DNA of 64,000 nucleotides from Channallabes apus (taxonomy: Eukaryota > Chordata > Actinopteri > Siluriformes > Clariidae): assembly GCA_030522415.1 (NCBI GenBank), contig CM060106.1:26199967-26263966 (forward strand). Reading direction: 5' to 3'. This document shows positions 50,880-62,698 of this stretch, piece after piece. Position 1 is the stretch's first letter. Every line of letters starts with the position of its first letter. The notes below the pieces were generated by a model. The model was not told the DNA's origin. It did not search any database and saw only the letters and a list, made by a program, of their open reading frames with translations. The translations under genes and the position numbers were made by a program.

Positions 50880-52038
50880 TTCTACTTTTTAAAGTAGTTT
50901 TCAATCTGTACTTTTACTTAAGTATGTTTTGTTTGAATTATTGTAATTTGCTACATTTTAAATCATATTCGCTACTGAATAAAGAAATTAATTAATGGAA
51001 ATGCTAAAATAATAAAACTATGCTTTGTATAAATGCTTTGTTGCGCTCGCGTGTTTGTATCATGTCCTGGTCGCGCGCCGCTCCAGACTCCACTCCAGGT
51101 TTTCTGACTGTCCCACATCGGCATCTACCTGACCTTCTACATGGTCGCTTCCGCCCTGAGAGTGACGTCATCGACTAGCGCGACCATATATAAACCGAAG
51201 AGAGACGCGGGAAAGAGATTGTGATTTTGGCGTTTTAATATTTGGTTGTGTATTCCTGTTTTGACTTTTTGCCTCCCAGTGACTTTTTGATTATTGCGTT
51301 GTTCCTTTGGTTGGTCTTTGTATATATTTGTAGATGGTGAAATTATGTTTGTGCACTCACTAGTAGTAGGGGCGTGGCTGCCATTTATTTTTGGCTTAGG
51401 GAGTCCGGGAAGGGGGGGGGGGGTTGTTTTTTACATTTTTTTTTATTTTTTATTTTTGGGCAAGTAATCTAGCTACTAAATATAAATACCATTTTTGTTT
51501 ATTATTTTGCCCTGGGTCCATCCTGAATCTGATCCTCCTCCTGTTGTGGGTGTGAGCAGTTTTTTTTTTTTGTATATACAAACCTCATTATTTCATCAGT
51601 TAATGATTGGGTCTAGTTCTTTCTGCCATATACTGTACCACCATTTCCATACAGTTTAAAATAGAACCCTGAACCATTCTTTTGCTGTATGACCCTAGAC
51701 TGGGACGTAACACCATATTTAAGTGACCACTTTGATTTTCAAGCACAAGAAAGACAACAGCTTTATTATGCAAAGGTGTTCCTTCAGTTAAAAACAACTA
51801 GTTTGAGATTTATATCTGCTCATCTTTTTTGAACTACGCTAGAATGCTTCATCCCACCTCGCTGTTAAAAAAAAAAAAAAATAAAAAAATAAAAATAACT
51901 TTTACTGAGTAAATTTGAGCTACTTTTTACTTTTACTTGAGTAGATTTTTATAATGGTAACTTGTACTTAAGTAAAATTTTACTGACGTAACAGTACTTG
52001 AACGTGAGTACAAAATTTTATTACTCTTTCCACCTCTG
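50779..52038. mobile_element. hAT-type non-autonomous element (1.26 kb)
   Basis: Left end CAGAGGTGGAAAGTAACGAA, right end TTTATTACTCTTTCCACCTCTG-like (inward reading CAGAGGTGGAAAGAGTAATA). Both arms carry the ACTTAAGT/AGTACTTG type text. Flanking 8-bp duplications CTCTAGAC (50771-50778) and CTCCAGAC (52039-52046) differ by one base. There is no transposase. The interior includes a GC-rich block with a TATA-like CATATATAAACC near 51184, which may be a captured retroelement LTR fragment. Confidence 0.8.
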
Positions 52039-52406
52039 CTCCAGACTGGCAACACTGAAATTTGTAAACGCTTAGCTCTCACACTTTTGTTTTGGGAACT
52101 GCAACTAGACTTTTGGCTTTTTTAGAGAGTGCTAACTTCCTTAGATCTGACTCTGCATTCTACTCCTGGTTTAACTGTCAGATCACAGTGGCCTTTAGAC
52201 ATACTAATGTGACCTACTTGGATCAGCTTTGTTGAGCTGGAACCTGGACTTTACACTGCAAGCACGAGTATTGTTTATTGTCAGTGGAAATGGAGCATGA
52301 TGTTCAGTGAGTCTTCCATGAAGGCAGAGCATTATACAAGAATACGGTGCTAAGAGAAAATGATGCACAAGATTCTCTGTAGAAATACTAAAGTTAAAGT
52401 AAAAAT

Positions 52407-53217
52407 TATGGCTGCAACAACCAATCGATAATTATCAATAATGAAATTCGTTGTCAACGAATGCCGCTATCGATTAGTTGGGCTGCTCACGTTACTGAGG
52501 AGCGCGACCACGATGCACAAATACACAAAGATACACAGCTGCTTGTGCAATTGCGGTTACAGAAGCGTCTGCAGGACAAAGCGCTCGCCCAAAGTCCTCC
52601 AAGGTATCGGAGCAATTTACATTAAACGGCTCTAAAAAGACGGTAAATTCCGTTGTAACCTGCACACTATGCAAGACCGAGCTTTCATGGCAGTACCACA
52701 GTCATGTGCGAACACTTAAAGAAAACCTGTTGGTGTTACAGATGTCAGTAACAGCTGTATCTCTTCATGGTGTAAAAGTTTGTGCTTTTGTTTAAACTGT
52801 TTGCTAACTTCGGGACAGTTGCGCTAGATCTGTTCACTTGCTACTCGCTAGCATCACATTGCGCAATCACCTCATGATCTATAGTGATTAGTTAAATGGC
52901 GCTACTTTAGATCAGCTTAAATTACACGGTGCGAATAATAGTGGAATATTACATTTAGTGATTGTGGTTTTCAGCGAATGCAAATAACAGTACATTTGTG
53001 ACTAGCATTTTGCATTTCTACAGTTATTTTATTTTTTATAGTCCACTACAAAGTTAACTTGTTAACTAGCAAATCTGTTTTCAAACGAAATTTACTGTGG
53101 TTTTCCTTATGCATACATTTTATTATACCAAACTACATTATTTTAGCTGTTTATATCTTAACAACTGAATGTCAATGTATTTTTGTGTGTATGTGATAAT
53201 CGTTAGTTGCAGCCCTA
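52407..53217 (+). mobile_element. hAT-type non-autonomous element (811 bp) with BED-finger remnant
   Basis: Ends TATGGCTGCAACAACCAATC and ...AATCGTTAGTTGCAGCCCTA, flanked by perfect 8-bp duplications GTAAAAAT at 52399-52406 and 53218-53225. In the plus-strand frame near 52643-52722 the text reads VNSVVTCTLCKTELSWQYHS, a CxxC...H pattern like the BED zinc finger at the start of hAT transposases. The rest of the transposase is gone. It shares its first 200 bp with 49788-49987. Confidence 0.9.
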
Positions 53218-53225
53218 GTAAAAAT

Positions 53226-55050
53226 ACATCTCAACCTTCAAGCACAGGAGAAGGAAGGGCATGGAATATCTCAAGAGCTGCGCAAAGATTTAAATCATAT
53301 AAATTGTTGATCTATTCATTCATGTATTGTGATTCTTTTCCGTTGCAGTTCATGCATCACCACCCTAGTGGTGTTACATTTTATGGTGGTAAAATGTTTC
53401 AATTCCTCTAATCCTACAACTAAGTGGTTGTGATACAAGCAAATTATTTGTTCAATTTGTCTCATTGTAATTATTATTTTTAAATGTATACTCAATGAAG
53501 GATGCTTATAAAATTAGTAATAAAGATCCTAAAACAAATTGAATTTGCGCCTAGGTATTTCGATATTGTATCGGATGGTCATCCCGGGTGTGTGTGGACA
53601 TAACGATGAAGGAATTAAGAGCATGCCCTAACTAATACAGGGCAGTTGTTTTCTGGGTTCTCCCAAGTGATCTAATGCTCACAATTTCATTCTTAGCTTT
53701 GACCGCATTATGTAGGTTTTTTTTTTTCTTTTTCTTTCCCCACCCCCTCTTGTGTGCATGCAGAGGGAGAGAGAATTTCTCATATACAAATACTGTTCAA
53801 ATACAAATCCTCCTCATGATTCTTTCTTATTATTGTGATTGCTCTTAAGAATGGTGTTTTGCTATTGGCAGCTGTTAACGCTGCCTTTTTCACATAAAAA
53901 TTGCTGAACTTGTTTAAACTGATTTATTATAGTTCATACAATGCACTCTCGTATGATCTTGCATTTTATTTATTTATTTTATTTTTTTAGATAAAATGAG
54001 ATTCCAGGGATTTTCAGTTCTTGCATGGCTTGAAATTTTATGGATAATGGGCAAGTGTAAGGATGTGATTCATTGATTGAGTCAAATTATAATGCAAAAT
54101 TGCTTAAAAAAAAAAGTTAATGGTGTAAAATTTACCTTTTTAAAATTCCTTAAAATAAAACTTTTAATGTATAAAGTTATTTATCTAGTGCTTTTAACAA
54201 TTTTCATTGTCTCAAAAAGTAGCTTAACAAAATGAAAAGAAAATATAATCATTAAACTGCAGATTACAGAAACTGAGAAAATATGTATTTGTGCATGTTG
54301 CAAGCAGTGTAGAGCAGAATGTTGACGGGTAAAAAGATAATTGCTTTGTATGAAAAATGATAACCAACATAAGTTACACAGCATTATGATGCTTTTTTTT
54401 TTTTTTAGGAGTTTTAAAACGTATAGATCTAATTAAAATAAATCGGACAGTAAACATGCATCCTATTTAATCAACTTAAATAAAATCACAATGCCCAAAA
54501 TTGGATGAGTCATTTGACTGGCTGCAGCGGTTATATCTTTCTGCTAGAATTCCCACTTTGGTTTCCTTTTTCTTTCTAATGACTTGGCAGGGCAGTGTCA
54601 TATGGGATGTAAACCAACTCCATTTTAAAGGGCCTTTTAAAGCATCCATCATTCCATTATCACTCCAGTGTCTTTGAAAGTGCAATCAAATCGAAGCATT
54701 CTGTGGAATACTTTTGAGAGGCTTTCGCTGGAATTCTGATAGCTACTTAAACATGTTCAGTGTTTTTGGTCCAAAATCTGATCATAAAAAATCTAGGAGG
54801 ATTGTCCCCATAATCGTGTCAAACTCTGCTCAACACATGAGTATTGGAAGAACATCAGTCCTTCGTAGTAGGGTTACTGTTTTATCACTGGTGTTGCAGT
54901 CATGAGAACGATTAAAGGGATCCTCCTTCTCTCTCTGAGTGCACTTTGTCTAGACAACTTTTTAAAGAACTTCAAAACTACCATCTCTTTACTTTTTATT
55001 TATTTATTTTTTAACTATACATGAAACCACAAGGTAAAGTGCCTCAATTA
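53226..55050. other. Atlastin intron 1, unrecognised A/T-rich stretch
   Basis: No gene or clear repeat end recognised in this segment. Several A and T runs occur (for example 54393-54407). Short ORFs are unsupported. Confidence 0.5.
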
Positions 55051-55053
55051 AGG

Positions 55054-55768
55054 GCGTTTTCTCACTGGGAACGATTGTTCCGTTCCTGAGCACGAGCCCC
55101 CCCCCCCCCCAGCAGTTTGCTTCTCTGCATAAACAAGTCATAAACTGTTACACTTGTTAATGTTCCGTCTGGATTTTTTTATTTATTTTGTTTTTTAAAT
55201 TTAAATAGTTTTGTGACCAAATCAACAGCACTCTGAACATTCCTACTGAACTATCTATCGCGCCTCAGGGTGAAATGAGGATGTGCTGCACGGATTTGAC
55301 ACGAGACACTGAGGAATGATTTTAAAACTCTACTCTGTAAGGTGAGGAACCAGCTTCTGTCTACATTCTCTTCTGATTTCCACAGTGACATTGATAAAGT
55401 TCTCATTAAACATTATTTTCTTTTGGTCATAGCACAACAGCGTTATTTATTTAAAATATTTAGGTTTTTTTAATAGCAAAAATAGTGTTTATGTACACTG
55501 AATTAATCATACAATGTAAAGAATGAATAAAGAAATGCAAGAAATACAGTTGAGTACAGTGAAATACAAGAGATGCTACAAATAAATATAATGCATGCTT
55601 TAAAGTTTAACGCCTAGCATAAATGCATATAATAAATATCTAATCATGTACTTCTGTTCTCCTCAGGATCATCCGGGTTCAAGAGGGGTCTGGTGTGTTT
55701 GAGTAACAGACCAGGTATGGCTGTCAAATTTTTCTATCAAAAAGACAACATTCCTATAGTACAAGTGT

Positions 55769-55799
<31 letters not shown>

Positions 55800-55955
55800 C
55801 TTTCTTTTTTTTTTGGCCTTACTTTGTAGAGTGTAGCTTATCAAACATGGCTAATGTGCTGAAACTATTGAATCTGAAACCACACCATGCATCTTTGTTT
55901 GTTTTTGAAAATAAATGTATACTATAAAATCCAGGATGTGTTGGAGTGCAAAATG

Positions 55956-55986
<31 letters not shown>

Positions 55987-56217
55987 TAAAATAAAATTCA
56001 TGGAAGTGTTGTAAAAGAAAAGTAGTTGTCAAAAATGAGATGTAAACATTAAAATGTATCGTAATTTCTTGATTTCACAAATCATTCGAGACCACCTCTT
56101 CAATCGGTCCAGCGATTCGTTCCCGAGCTTGGAACGATTGCATGTTTACAGACAAATTAACTGGTCCCGGTGCTAAATGTGCTCAGAAACGGTTCCCGGA
56201 CCCCAGTGAGAGAACGC
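55054..56217. mobile_element. DNA-transposon-like element with imperfect inverted ends
   Basis: Left GCGTTTTCTCACTGGGAACG through CCGTTCCTGAGCAC is mirrored at right by GTGCTCAGAAACGGTTCCCG through CCCAGTGAGAGAACGC. The inverted arms are about 40 bp with small gaps. A second internal pair, TTCCCGAGCTTGGAACGATT near 56120, repeats the left-end text. The interior is non-coding with long T runs. I could not identify a target-site duplication. Confidence 0.6.
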
Positions 56218-57255
56218 GCAGTGACTGCTCCAGATCATTTCTTTAAAGTTGAACAGTTTTCACTGGCTTTAAAAAAAAAAAAAAAAAAGTTTATATAAAA
56301 CAAGCGGTCTATAGCCTACATGGATCATGCCCTGTGAACGCAAAGTCAGTTAAATATAGGTTTACAACGATTGTGTAGGGAATCCGCAAAATCTTGGAGA
56401 AGCAAGAATGTTTATTTTATATATATTTATATATATTTTGGGTGCTTGTTGCAGCCCATTTTTAAGTCACTAAATTTGGAGACATATTTGCCAAATTAGC
56501 AACACTGACTCGTCTCCCACACAGCTGCCCAAGGCCTTACACTGCACTCTCCTCTGCACATTCTTATCCAAACCAACCCCCCCCCCCCCCCCCCCCCGTT
56601 GCTGTTTGCTGACATGACCGTGTAAACCAAACAGTCTAAATAATACAACAGGCATTACAGTAGCTTATCCTCTAGACTTAGTTACTCAATACCACTCCTA
56701 ATTATAGATGTTGTGTAAAATCATGCATAGGGTGATATTGGATTCATCTCATGATTGCCTAAGCACTTTGTACTGTAGGATGAGTTGGTGATGGCTATCA
56801 TAATTATGATTTGTCAATTTATTACATTCAAGATTTCCAGCCAACTAGGAACAAACATTCAACTTTCTTTACACACATGCTATGATGGGATAACCAGAAT
56901 TTCTCTGTAAATGAAGGCAACATTAGAAGGCAGTGTTGAAGTGAGTAATCACACATTTATTTAAAAAAAAAAAGTCTAAGTCAGTGCAATTTTTCCTTTT
57001 AGTAAATATGCCATGATATCCAGCTAAACTCTTATGATAAAGTGCTCATTTCAGGTTGGTCAGACAGTTTATAGACTACTAAAAAAAAAAAGTCACGCAC
57101 TCAAGATTTTGTTTGATTATGGCGCACAGTGTGGTGGCCAATTCATATTTGAAAATGATTTGTCATGTTCCCAAAAACATAAGGGTACGAAAAGCTCTAC
57201 TGCTGTGGTGATCTGGGTATTCAGTCACAAAACCTTGCTGAGCCTAAACCTTTCC
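56218..57255. other. Atlastin intron 1, unrecognised stretch with poly(C) run
   Basis: Contains a C run at 56575-56597 and A/T-rich sequence. No gene or element ends were identified. Part of the right side may belong to the Tc1-like remnant that starts near 57260. Confidence 0.45.
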
Positions 57256-57259
57256 AACT

Positions 57260-57405
57260 GAAACAATCCTTGATTACAACACTGCTTTCAGAGGTGCTTC
57301 ACTTCTCTTCTTACCATGATGCACCCATCGCTCTGGAATAGGGTCAATCTGGATTCATCAGACCACATCTTTATGCTTCCTGTCAAGCTCAAGCGTGTTG
57401 TTTGT
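57260..57405 (-). pseudogene. Decayed Tc1-like transposase fragment
   Basis: The minus strand near 57390-57310 reads WSDESRLTLFQSDGCIMVR-like text, the first catalytic Asp region (WSDES) of a Tc1-type transposase. No longer frame survives. On the other side of the pogo-like element, 58740-58870 holds GGGGATCAAATACTTATGAA and its partner CAAGTATTTGATCCCC, termini-type sequence of a Tc1 family. The two pieces may be one old insertion split by the pogo-like element. Confidence 0.5.
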
Positions 57406-57611
57406 ATTTATTTTTTAGCGTTATTAGTCTCACTAACAACTATTTAGTCCAAATCCTGAGTGTTTTCACTACATTATTTTTGGAAATGCTTACTTTCTTG
57501 ATTTAAAAAAAAAAAAAAAAACACACGTCTGTCCACTTTTTCCTGTTTTTCTTAAATGGTGCAGCAATAGTTTAAGTGATCTCCACCCATGCTTTTATTC
57601 TGAACACACTA

Positions 57612-58719
57612 CAGTGGAACCTCAGATTATGAGTAACGTGGTTTGAGTGTTTCGCAGGACGAGCAAAGATTTTAAAATTTTGACTTGAACGAGCATTGTC
57701 TTAGTTTACGAGCACCGAGTGTCATGGATCACACATGCGCTTCTTGTTTTGACAGTCACGTCATCACAACTGGGCCATCGGTTTTTCTCTCTTGCACTGC
57801 GGAATTGTAGGTAATCGTCTAGCTGCTGGGTGAATACACACACGCACACTCGCTGCCTTACACACACTCTGCAAGCACACGATAATCGTCTCCCCTGCTG
57901 GGTCTTAGTGCTTGCAGAGTTACACACACATTAAGAGACCGTTTTTTAAAACCGTTTAAAAATTAGCAAGGAACATCGCTAGTCACACCTGCGTGAGCGC
58001 ACACTAACGGAATCACTGCTGTAAAGTAAAACACAAAAAAATTAACAAGCACCTTACCTATGAAAAGAGCGGGTTCTGTGTAAGGCAAGAAGTGTTTGTT
58101 TTGGGAACCTGAGTGGAGGGGGGGCTGTAAAGCTGTGTGCGCATTCACTTACGCACACGCGCACACTGCCTTTTTAAAAATATTTATTTATTTTTTCCCC
58201 CCTCTTTACAGCCTCCCTTCTCAGGTTTCCAAACACAGACTCTTTGCCTTACACAGAAACTGCTGTCGCGATTCTTTTCAAAAGTAAGGTGCTGGTTAAT
58301 TTGTTTTACTTTACAAGCAGTGATTCCGTTAGTATGTGTTCACGCAAGTATGAATTGTGATGTTCCTTGTTAATTTTTAGGTTTTAAAAACGGTCTCTCC
58401 ATGAGCGTGTACCTTTTTTTTACATTTTTTTATATATATTACACACACAGTGCCTGCGTGCACAAATGGAAACACTTATCTGTCGGGATTTATTTTTACT
58501 TTTTTTTTTTTTTTTTTTTTTAAGGGTACAGTGAAGATTAATTTCTTTTTTTTACTTTATATATATATATTTTTTTTGGGGGGGGGGGGGGTTGGTATGT
58601 AGAACGAATAATTTGAGTTTTCATTATTTCCTATGGGAAAATCTAATTTGGTTTACGAGTGTTTTGGAATACATGCCCACTTCCGGAACGAATTATGCTC
58701 GTAATCCAAGGTTCCACTG
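57612..58719. mobile_element. pogo/Tigger-like element (1.1 kb) with a large internal palindrome
   Basis: Ends CAGTGGAACCTCAGATTATG and ...GTAATCCAAGGTTCCACTG, flanked by TA (57610-57611, 58720-58721). Subterminal text about 'acgagtgttttgga' recurs in inverted form at both sides. The interior is a long imperfect inverted repeat: about 57935-58130 against 58195-58405, sharing CTTACACAGAA, AAGGTGCTTGTTAATT/AAGGTGCTGGTTAATT, GTGATTCCGTTAGT and GATGTTCCTTG. No transposase. Foldback elements of this kind are non-autonomous. Confidence 0.75.
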
Positions 58720-58739
58720 TATTTCCATCTTTGGCATCC

Positions 58740-59030
58740 TTTACCATAAACCTATGATAAATTATAGACCCTTAATTTCTTTAAGTGGGCAAACTTAAAT
58801 CTGTAGGGGATCAAATACTTATGAATCAAGTTGCATTTCAATGAGGGGAAACAAGTATTTGATCCCCAAGCAAAACATGACTTGGTACTTGGTAGAGAAA
58901 CCCTTGCTGGAAAGCACAGTGGGAAGATGTTTCTTGTAGTTGTTTACCAGGTTTGCACACATCTTGGGATGCATTTTGATCCACTATTCTTTACAGATGT
59001 TGCCGTTGTTTTAAAGTCACGGGAGAAGCG
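58740..59030. mobile_element. Tc1-like terminal fragment (GGGGATCAAATACTT family)
   Basis: Contains 'aaattatagacccttaatttctttaagtgggcaaac' then GGGGATCAAATACTTATGAA, GCATTTCAATGAGGGGAAAC and AAGTATTTGATCCCC, followed by AAACCCTTGCTGG. This is terminal and subterminal sequence of a common fish Tc1-like family, degraded. The inverted GGGGATCAAATACTT words at 58806 and 58851 form a short hairpin. Confidence 0.55.
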
Positions 59031-59194
59031 CATCCACTACTTTATGATTGGCGTAGTTCAAGCTCATATTACAATTTGTATTTATCTACACACAATGCAT
59101 GCAACATTTACATTTATGTATCTAGGCTATGTGATTAATTTTATATACAATGCGTCATGTAGAAAAAGCGCTCCAGCTTCCTCATGCTGTTATT

Positions 59195-59326
59195 TCTTTT
59201 AAATGTATACTGTGACGCAAACACACCCCGCTCCTTGCTTAAACTCCACCCCCCATTAATCGAGTACTCGTTTCTCAAACCTGTGGATTACTCGAAATGA
59301 AATATGAACAAAAATGCCCATCCCTA
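59195..59326. repeat. hAT-like right end (AAAATGCCCATCCCTA)
   Basis: The text ATTAATCGAGTACTCG, then CTCGAAATGAAATATGAACA and AAAATGCCCATCCCTA ending at 59326, resembles the right terminus of a fish hAT family (TAGGGATGGGCATTTT read inward). No matching left end was found, so this is a fragment. Confidence 0.5.
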
Positions 59327-59329
59327 ATA

Positions 59330-60555
59330 TTAACTGCTCCAAGGAAGAATTATGACTTTAATGCCCTAGCTAAGTACACCAATATGCAAAACAAAAGTTC
59401 TCAATTTGGGAACGAAAATAGGCAAATTAAATGTAATTGACATCTGTAGTAGTCTACTTTTTTTCATTCCAATTTGCATACTTGTATTTTGGCTAAAATG
59501 CCTACATAGTCTGTGGAACTATTGCTGCCATTTTGGATGTTTCTTTGGGAAAGCTTGTATAAAGATGATGCTTAAAGTTTTTATTTTTTAATGGTTGCTT
59601 AATTGATGGACTGCAGATCAGAATCAGCCTAAAGTTGACTAACTTTGTCGACCCCCATCCCCCTCTTTGCTTACTAATAAATAGCACACACCCGTGATCG
59701 GCATCTAATTTGTGATTGGTCCCAAAAGCCCTTAGTGGAGCACACCCTTTTATTCTAAGACTCGTGTAGTAATCTTGAAATAAACTGGTTTTATAGCATT
59801 ATGTGAACCTAAGTGATAGAAAGATGGCTGATGTTTGTTCCTGTTGTAGGTGAATGCAGAGCAACTTTCTGCCCTTAAATTTATTCCACACACACTCTGG
59901 GTTTCCTCCCCACCCCCCAACTCATGTTGTCTGTTTATACAATGTCCTTTTGTGTATATATTGCATCACATGTTGATAAACATGGCGCTTCTATACGGTT
60001 TCATGCTTTTATCAACATGTGATACAATGGAGCCACAGTTTAGATAGTGTACACATTGACACGCCATAGTCAAGCCTCTCAAAATACAATACGAGAGTAC
60101 TGGTTCACTGAACGATTACTCCTATTATTTTTTTTTTTTTTTTTTGTATCGGCTACTTCCGTCCTAAGCAGTTTGATTGTTGCCATGAAAATATTGAAAT
60201 TTGGTACCCAGCATTATTTGTGCTAGTGTGCAGATAAAGGAAATGACTGGAATATAACTCCATACAGTGGCAGCGAATGTTTTTGCAATTTGACTTCACA
60301 TTTCAACATTGGTTGCAAAGGTTAAGTGATCCCTACAGATTCTCTGACCTGTCACACCATTTAATTGTTACACATTTGTAATTGTGTAGACTTCTCCTTC
60401 CCAACCCACCCCCCCCCCCCCCTCCCCGGCAAAAGTACCCTTAGGGAGAGTTGGATTGGAGAAAGGATTACCAGGTACTTTTCTCCCAGGGTGAGAATTT
60501 TCTAGATAAAGAACGTTCTGTTAAATACAAACACCTAAGTTTTTGGGTGATGTTG
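59330..60555. other. Atlastin intron 1, unrecognised stretch
   Basis: No gene or bounded element recognised. A C run lies near 60410-60422 and a T run near 60130. Short ORFs are unsupported. Confidence 0.45.
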
Positions 60556-61253
60556 ACCAGGGTTCTTCATCTCCAGTCCTGGAGGGCCAATATCCAACAC
60601 AGTTTGGTTTTTATTTTTTAACTTCCAGGTAGGGCTGGGCGATGGAGCAAAAAAAATTATCACGATATAATGTTTCATATCATTCGGTATCGGTAATTAT
60701 TGAATATTTATGAATGAAGACCAGTAGAAATTTTTTTTTTCATTTAACCACTTTATTTTAATATACTGTACCAACATTACTAAGGTCAAAAACTAAATAC
60801 AAGATCTTTTTGTTTATTATAAGACAGTGTTGGACTCTTAAACTTGAATAAAATGTTAGTGTGTGCAATTGTAAAGTGTAAACACTGAACACTAAAGCGA
60901 ACTGTGAGGCAGATCAACATCTGTAAGATGTCAATAACAATACACAGTAAACCTCACTCTTTAAACAAAACACATTTATAATGATCAAATGAGCTTTCAA
61001 GTAGAGGAACCAACCATCATTATTCACACACATACCTGTACATTGCGCCATTACAAATTGTGAGCAAGAAAGACAAGCTGGTTCACTCTCTCTGCATTTA
61101 ATGCTGCACAAGTACTGTACATGACTACATTACCCCCCTCTGCTAATAGTTCTTTCTGAGGGGGTGCTGGTAGCTGGGATGCTCAGGTATTTTGTTTGCA
61201 AGCTTGTGTAGCACTACATCCAAAGAAACTATATGTGGATGATTATGCAACTA

Positions 61254-62698
61254 CAAACCGGATTCCAAAAAAGTTGGGACACTAAACAAATTGTGAATTA
61301 AAAACTGAATGCAATGATGTGGAGATGGCAAATGTCAATATTTTATTCAGAATAGAACATAGATGACAGATCAAAAGTTTAATCCGAGAAAATGTCATTT
61401 TAAAGGAAAAATATGTTGATTCCAAATTTCACGGTATCAACAAATCCCAAAAAAGTTGGGACAAGTAGCAATAAGAGGCTGGAAAAAGTACATTTGAGCA
61501 TAACGAAGAGCTGGAAGACCAATTAACAGTAATTAGGTTAATTGGCAACATGATTGGGTATAAAAAGAGCTTGTCAGAGTGGCAGTGTCTCTCAGAAGCC
61601 AAGATGGGTAGAGGATCACCAATTCCCACAATGTTGCACAGAAAGATAGTGGAGCAATATCAGAAAGGTGTTACCCAGCGAAAAATTGCAAAGACTTTGC
61701 AGTTATCAACTGTGCATAATATCAGAGAATCTGGAACAATCTGTACGTAAGGATCAAGGGCGTAAAACCATACTGGATGCCCGTGATCTCCGGGCCCTTA
61801 AACGACACTGCACCACAAACAGGAATGCCACTGTAAAGGAAATCACAGAATGGGCTCAGGAATACTTCCAGAAACCATCGTCAGTGAACACAATCCACCG
61901 TGCCATCCGCCGTCGCCAGCTGAAACTCTACAGTGCAAAGAAGAAGCCATTTCTAAGCAAGATCCACAAGCACAGGCGTTTTCATTGGGCCAGGGATCAT
62001 TTAAAATGGAGTGTGGCAAAATGGAAGACTGTTCTGTGGTCAGACGAGTCACGATTCCAAGTTCTTGTTGGAAATGTGGGACGCCATGTCATCCGGACCA
62101 AAGAGGACAAGGACAACCCAAGTTATCAATGCTCAGTTCAGAAGCCTGCATCTCTGATGGTATGGGGTTGCATGAGTGCGTGTGGAATGGGCAGCTTGCA
62201 TGTCTGGAAAGGCACCATCAATGCAGAAAAATATATTCAGGTTCTAGAACAACATATGCTCCCATCCAGACGTCATCTCTTTCAGGGAAGACCCTGCATT
62301 TTTCCACCATATAATGCCAGACCACATTCTGCATCAATCACATCATGGCTGTGTAGGAGAAGGATCCGGGTACTGAAATGGCCAGTCTGCAGTCCAGATC
62401 TTTCCCCTATAGAGAACATTTGGCGCATCATAAAGAGGAAGGTGCGACAAAGAAGGCCCAAGACGATTGAACAGTTAGAGGCCTGTATTAGACAAGAATG
62501 GGAGAGCATTCCTATTTCTAAACTTGAGAAACTGGTCTCCTCGGTCCCCAGACGTCTGAGTGTTGTAAGAAGAAGGGGAGATGCCACACAGTGGTGAAAA
62601 TGGCCTTGTCCCAACTTTTTTGGGATTTGTTGACACCATGACATTTTGATTCGCCATATTTTTCCCTTAAAATGATACATTTTCTCAGTTTAAACTTT
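61254..62698 (+). mobile_element. Tc1-like transposon of a second family, 3' terminus truncated, innermost of the nest
   Basis: The left outer repeat contains GGATTCCAAAAAAGTTGGGA (61260 on), and the inner copy CAAATCCCAAAAAAGTTGGG is near 61441. On the right only the inner copy GTCCCAACTTTTTTGGGATT (62609 on) and part of the spacer survive, up to about 62698 (CATTTTCTCAGTTTAAACTT). The expected outer right repeat is missing, so the right target duplication cannot be read. It carries one transposase frame. Confidence 0.85.
61604..62597 (+). pseudogene. Tc1-like transposase (second family), frameshifted and catalytically altered
   Basis: The start MGRGSPIPTMLHRKIVEQYQ leads a helix-turn-helix domain that loses frame around 61725-61750, next to a short deletion after STVHNI. 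The correct frame resumes as SVRKDQGRKTILDARDL and stays open to the TGA at 62595-62597. Catalytic residues: WSDESRFQVL holds the first Asp and SPDLSPIENIW the Glu. The usual Asp of the second motif is Tyr in FPPYNARPHSA, which would abolish activity even without the frameshift. Family relatives are widespread in teleosts. Confidence 0.85.
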
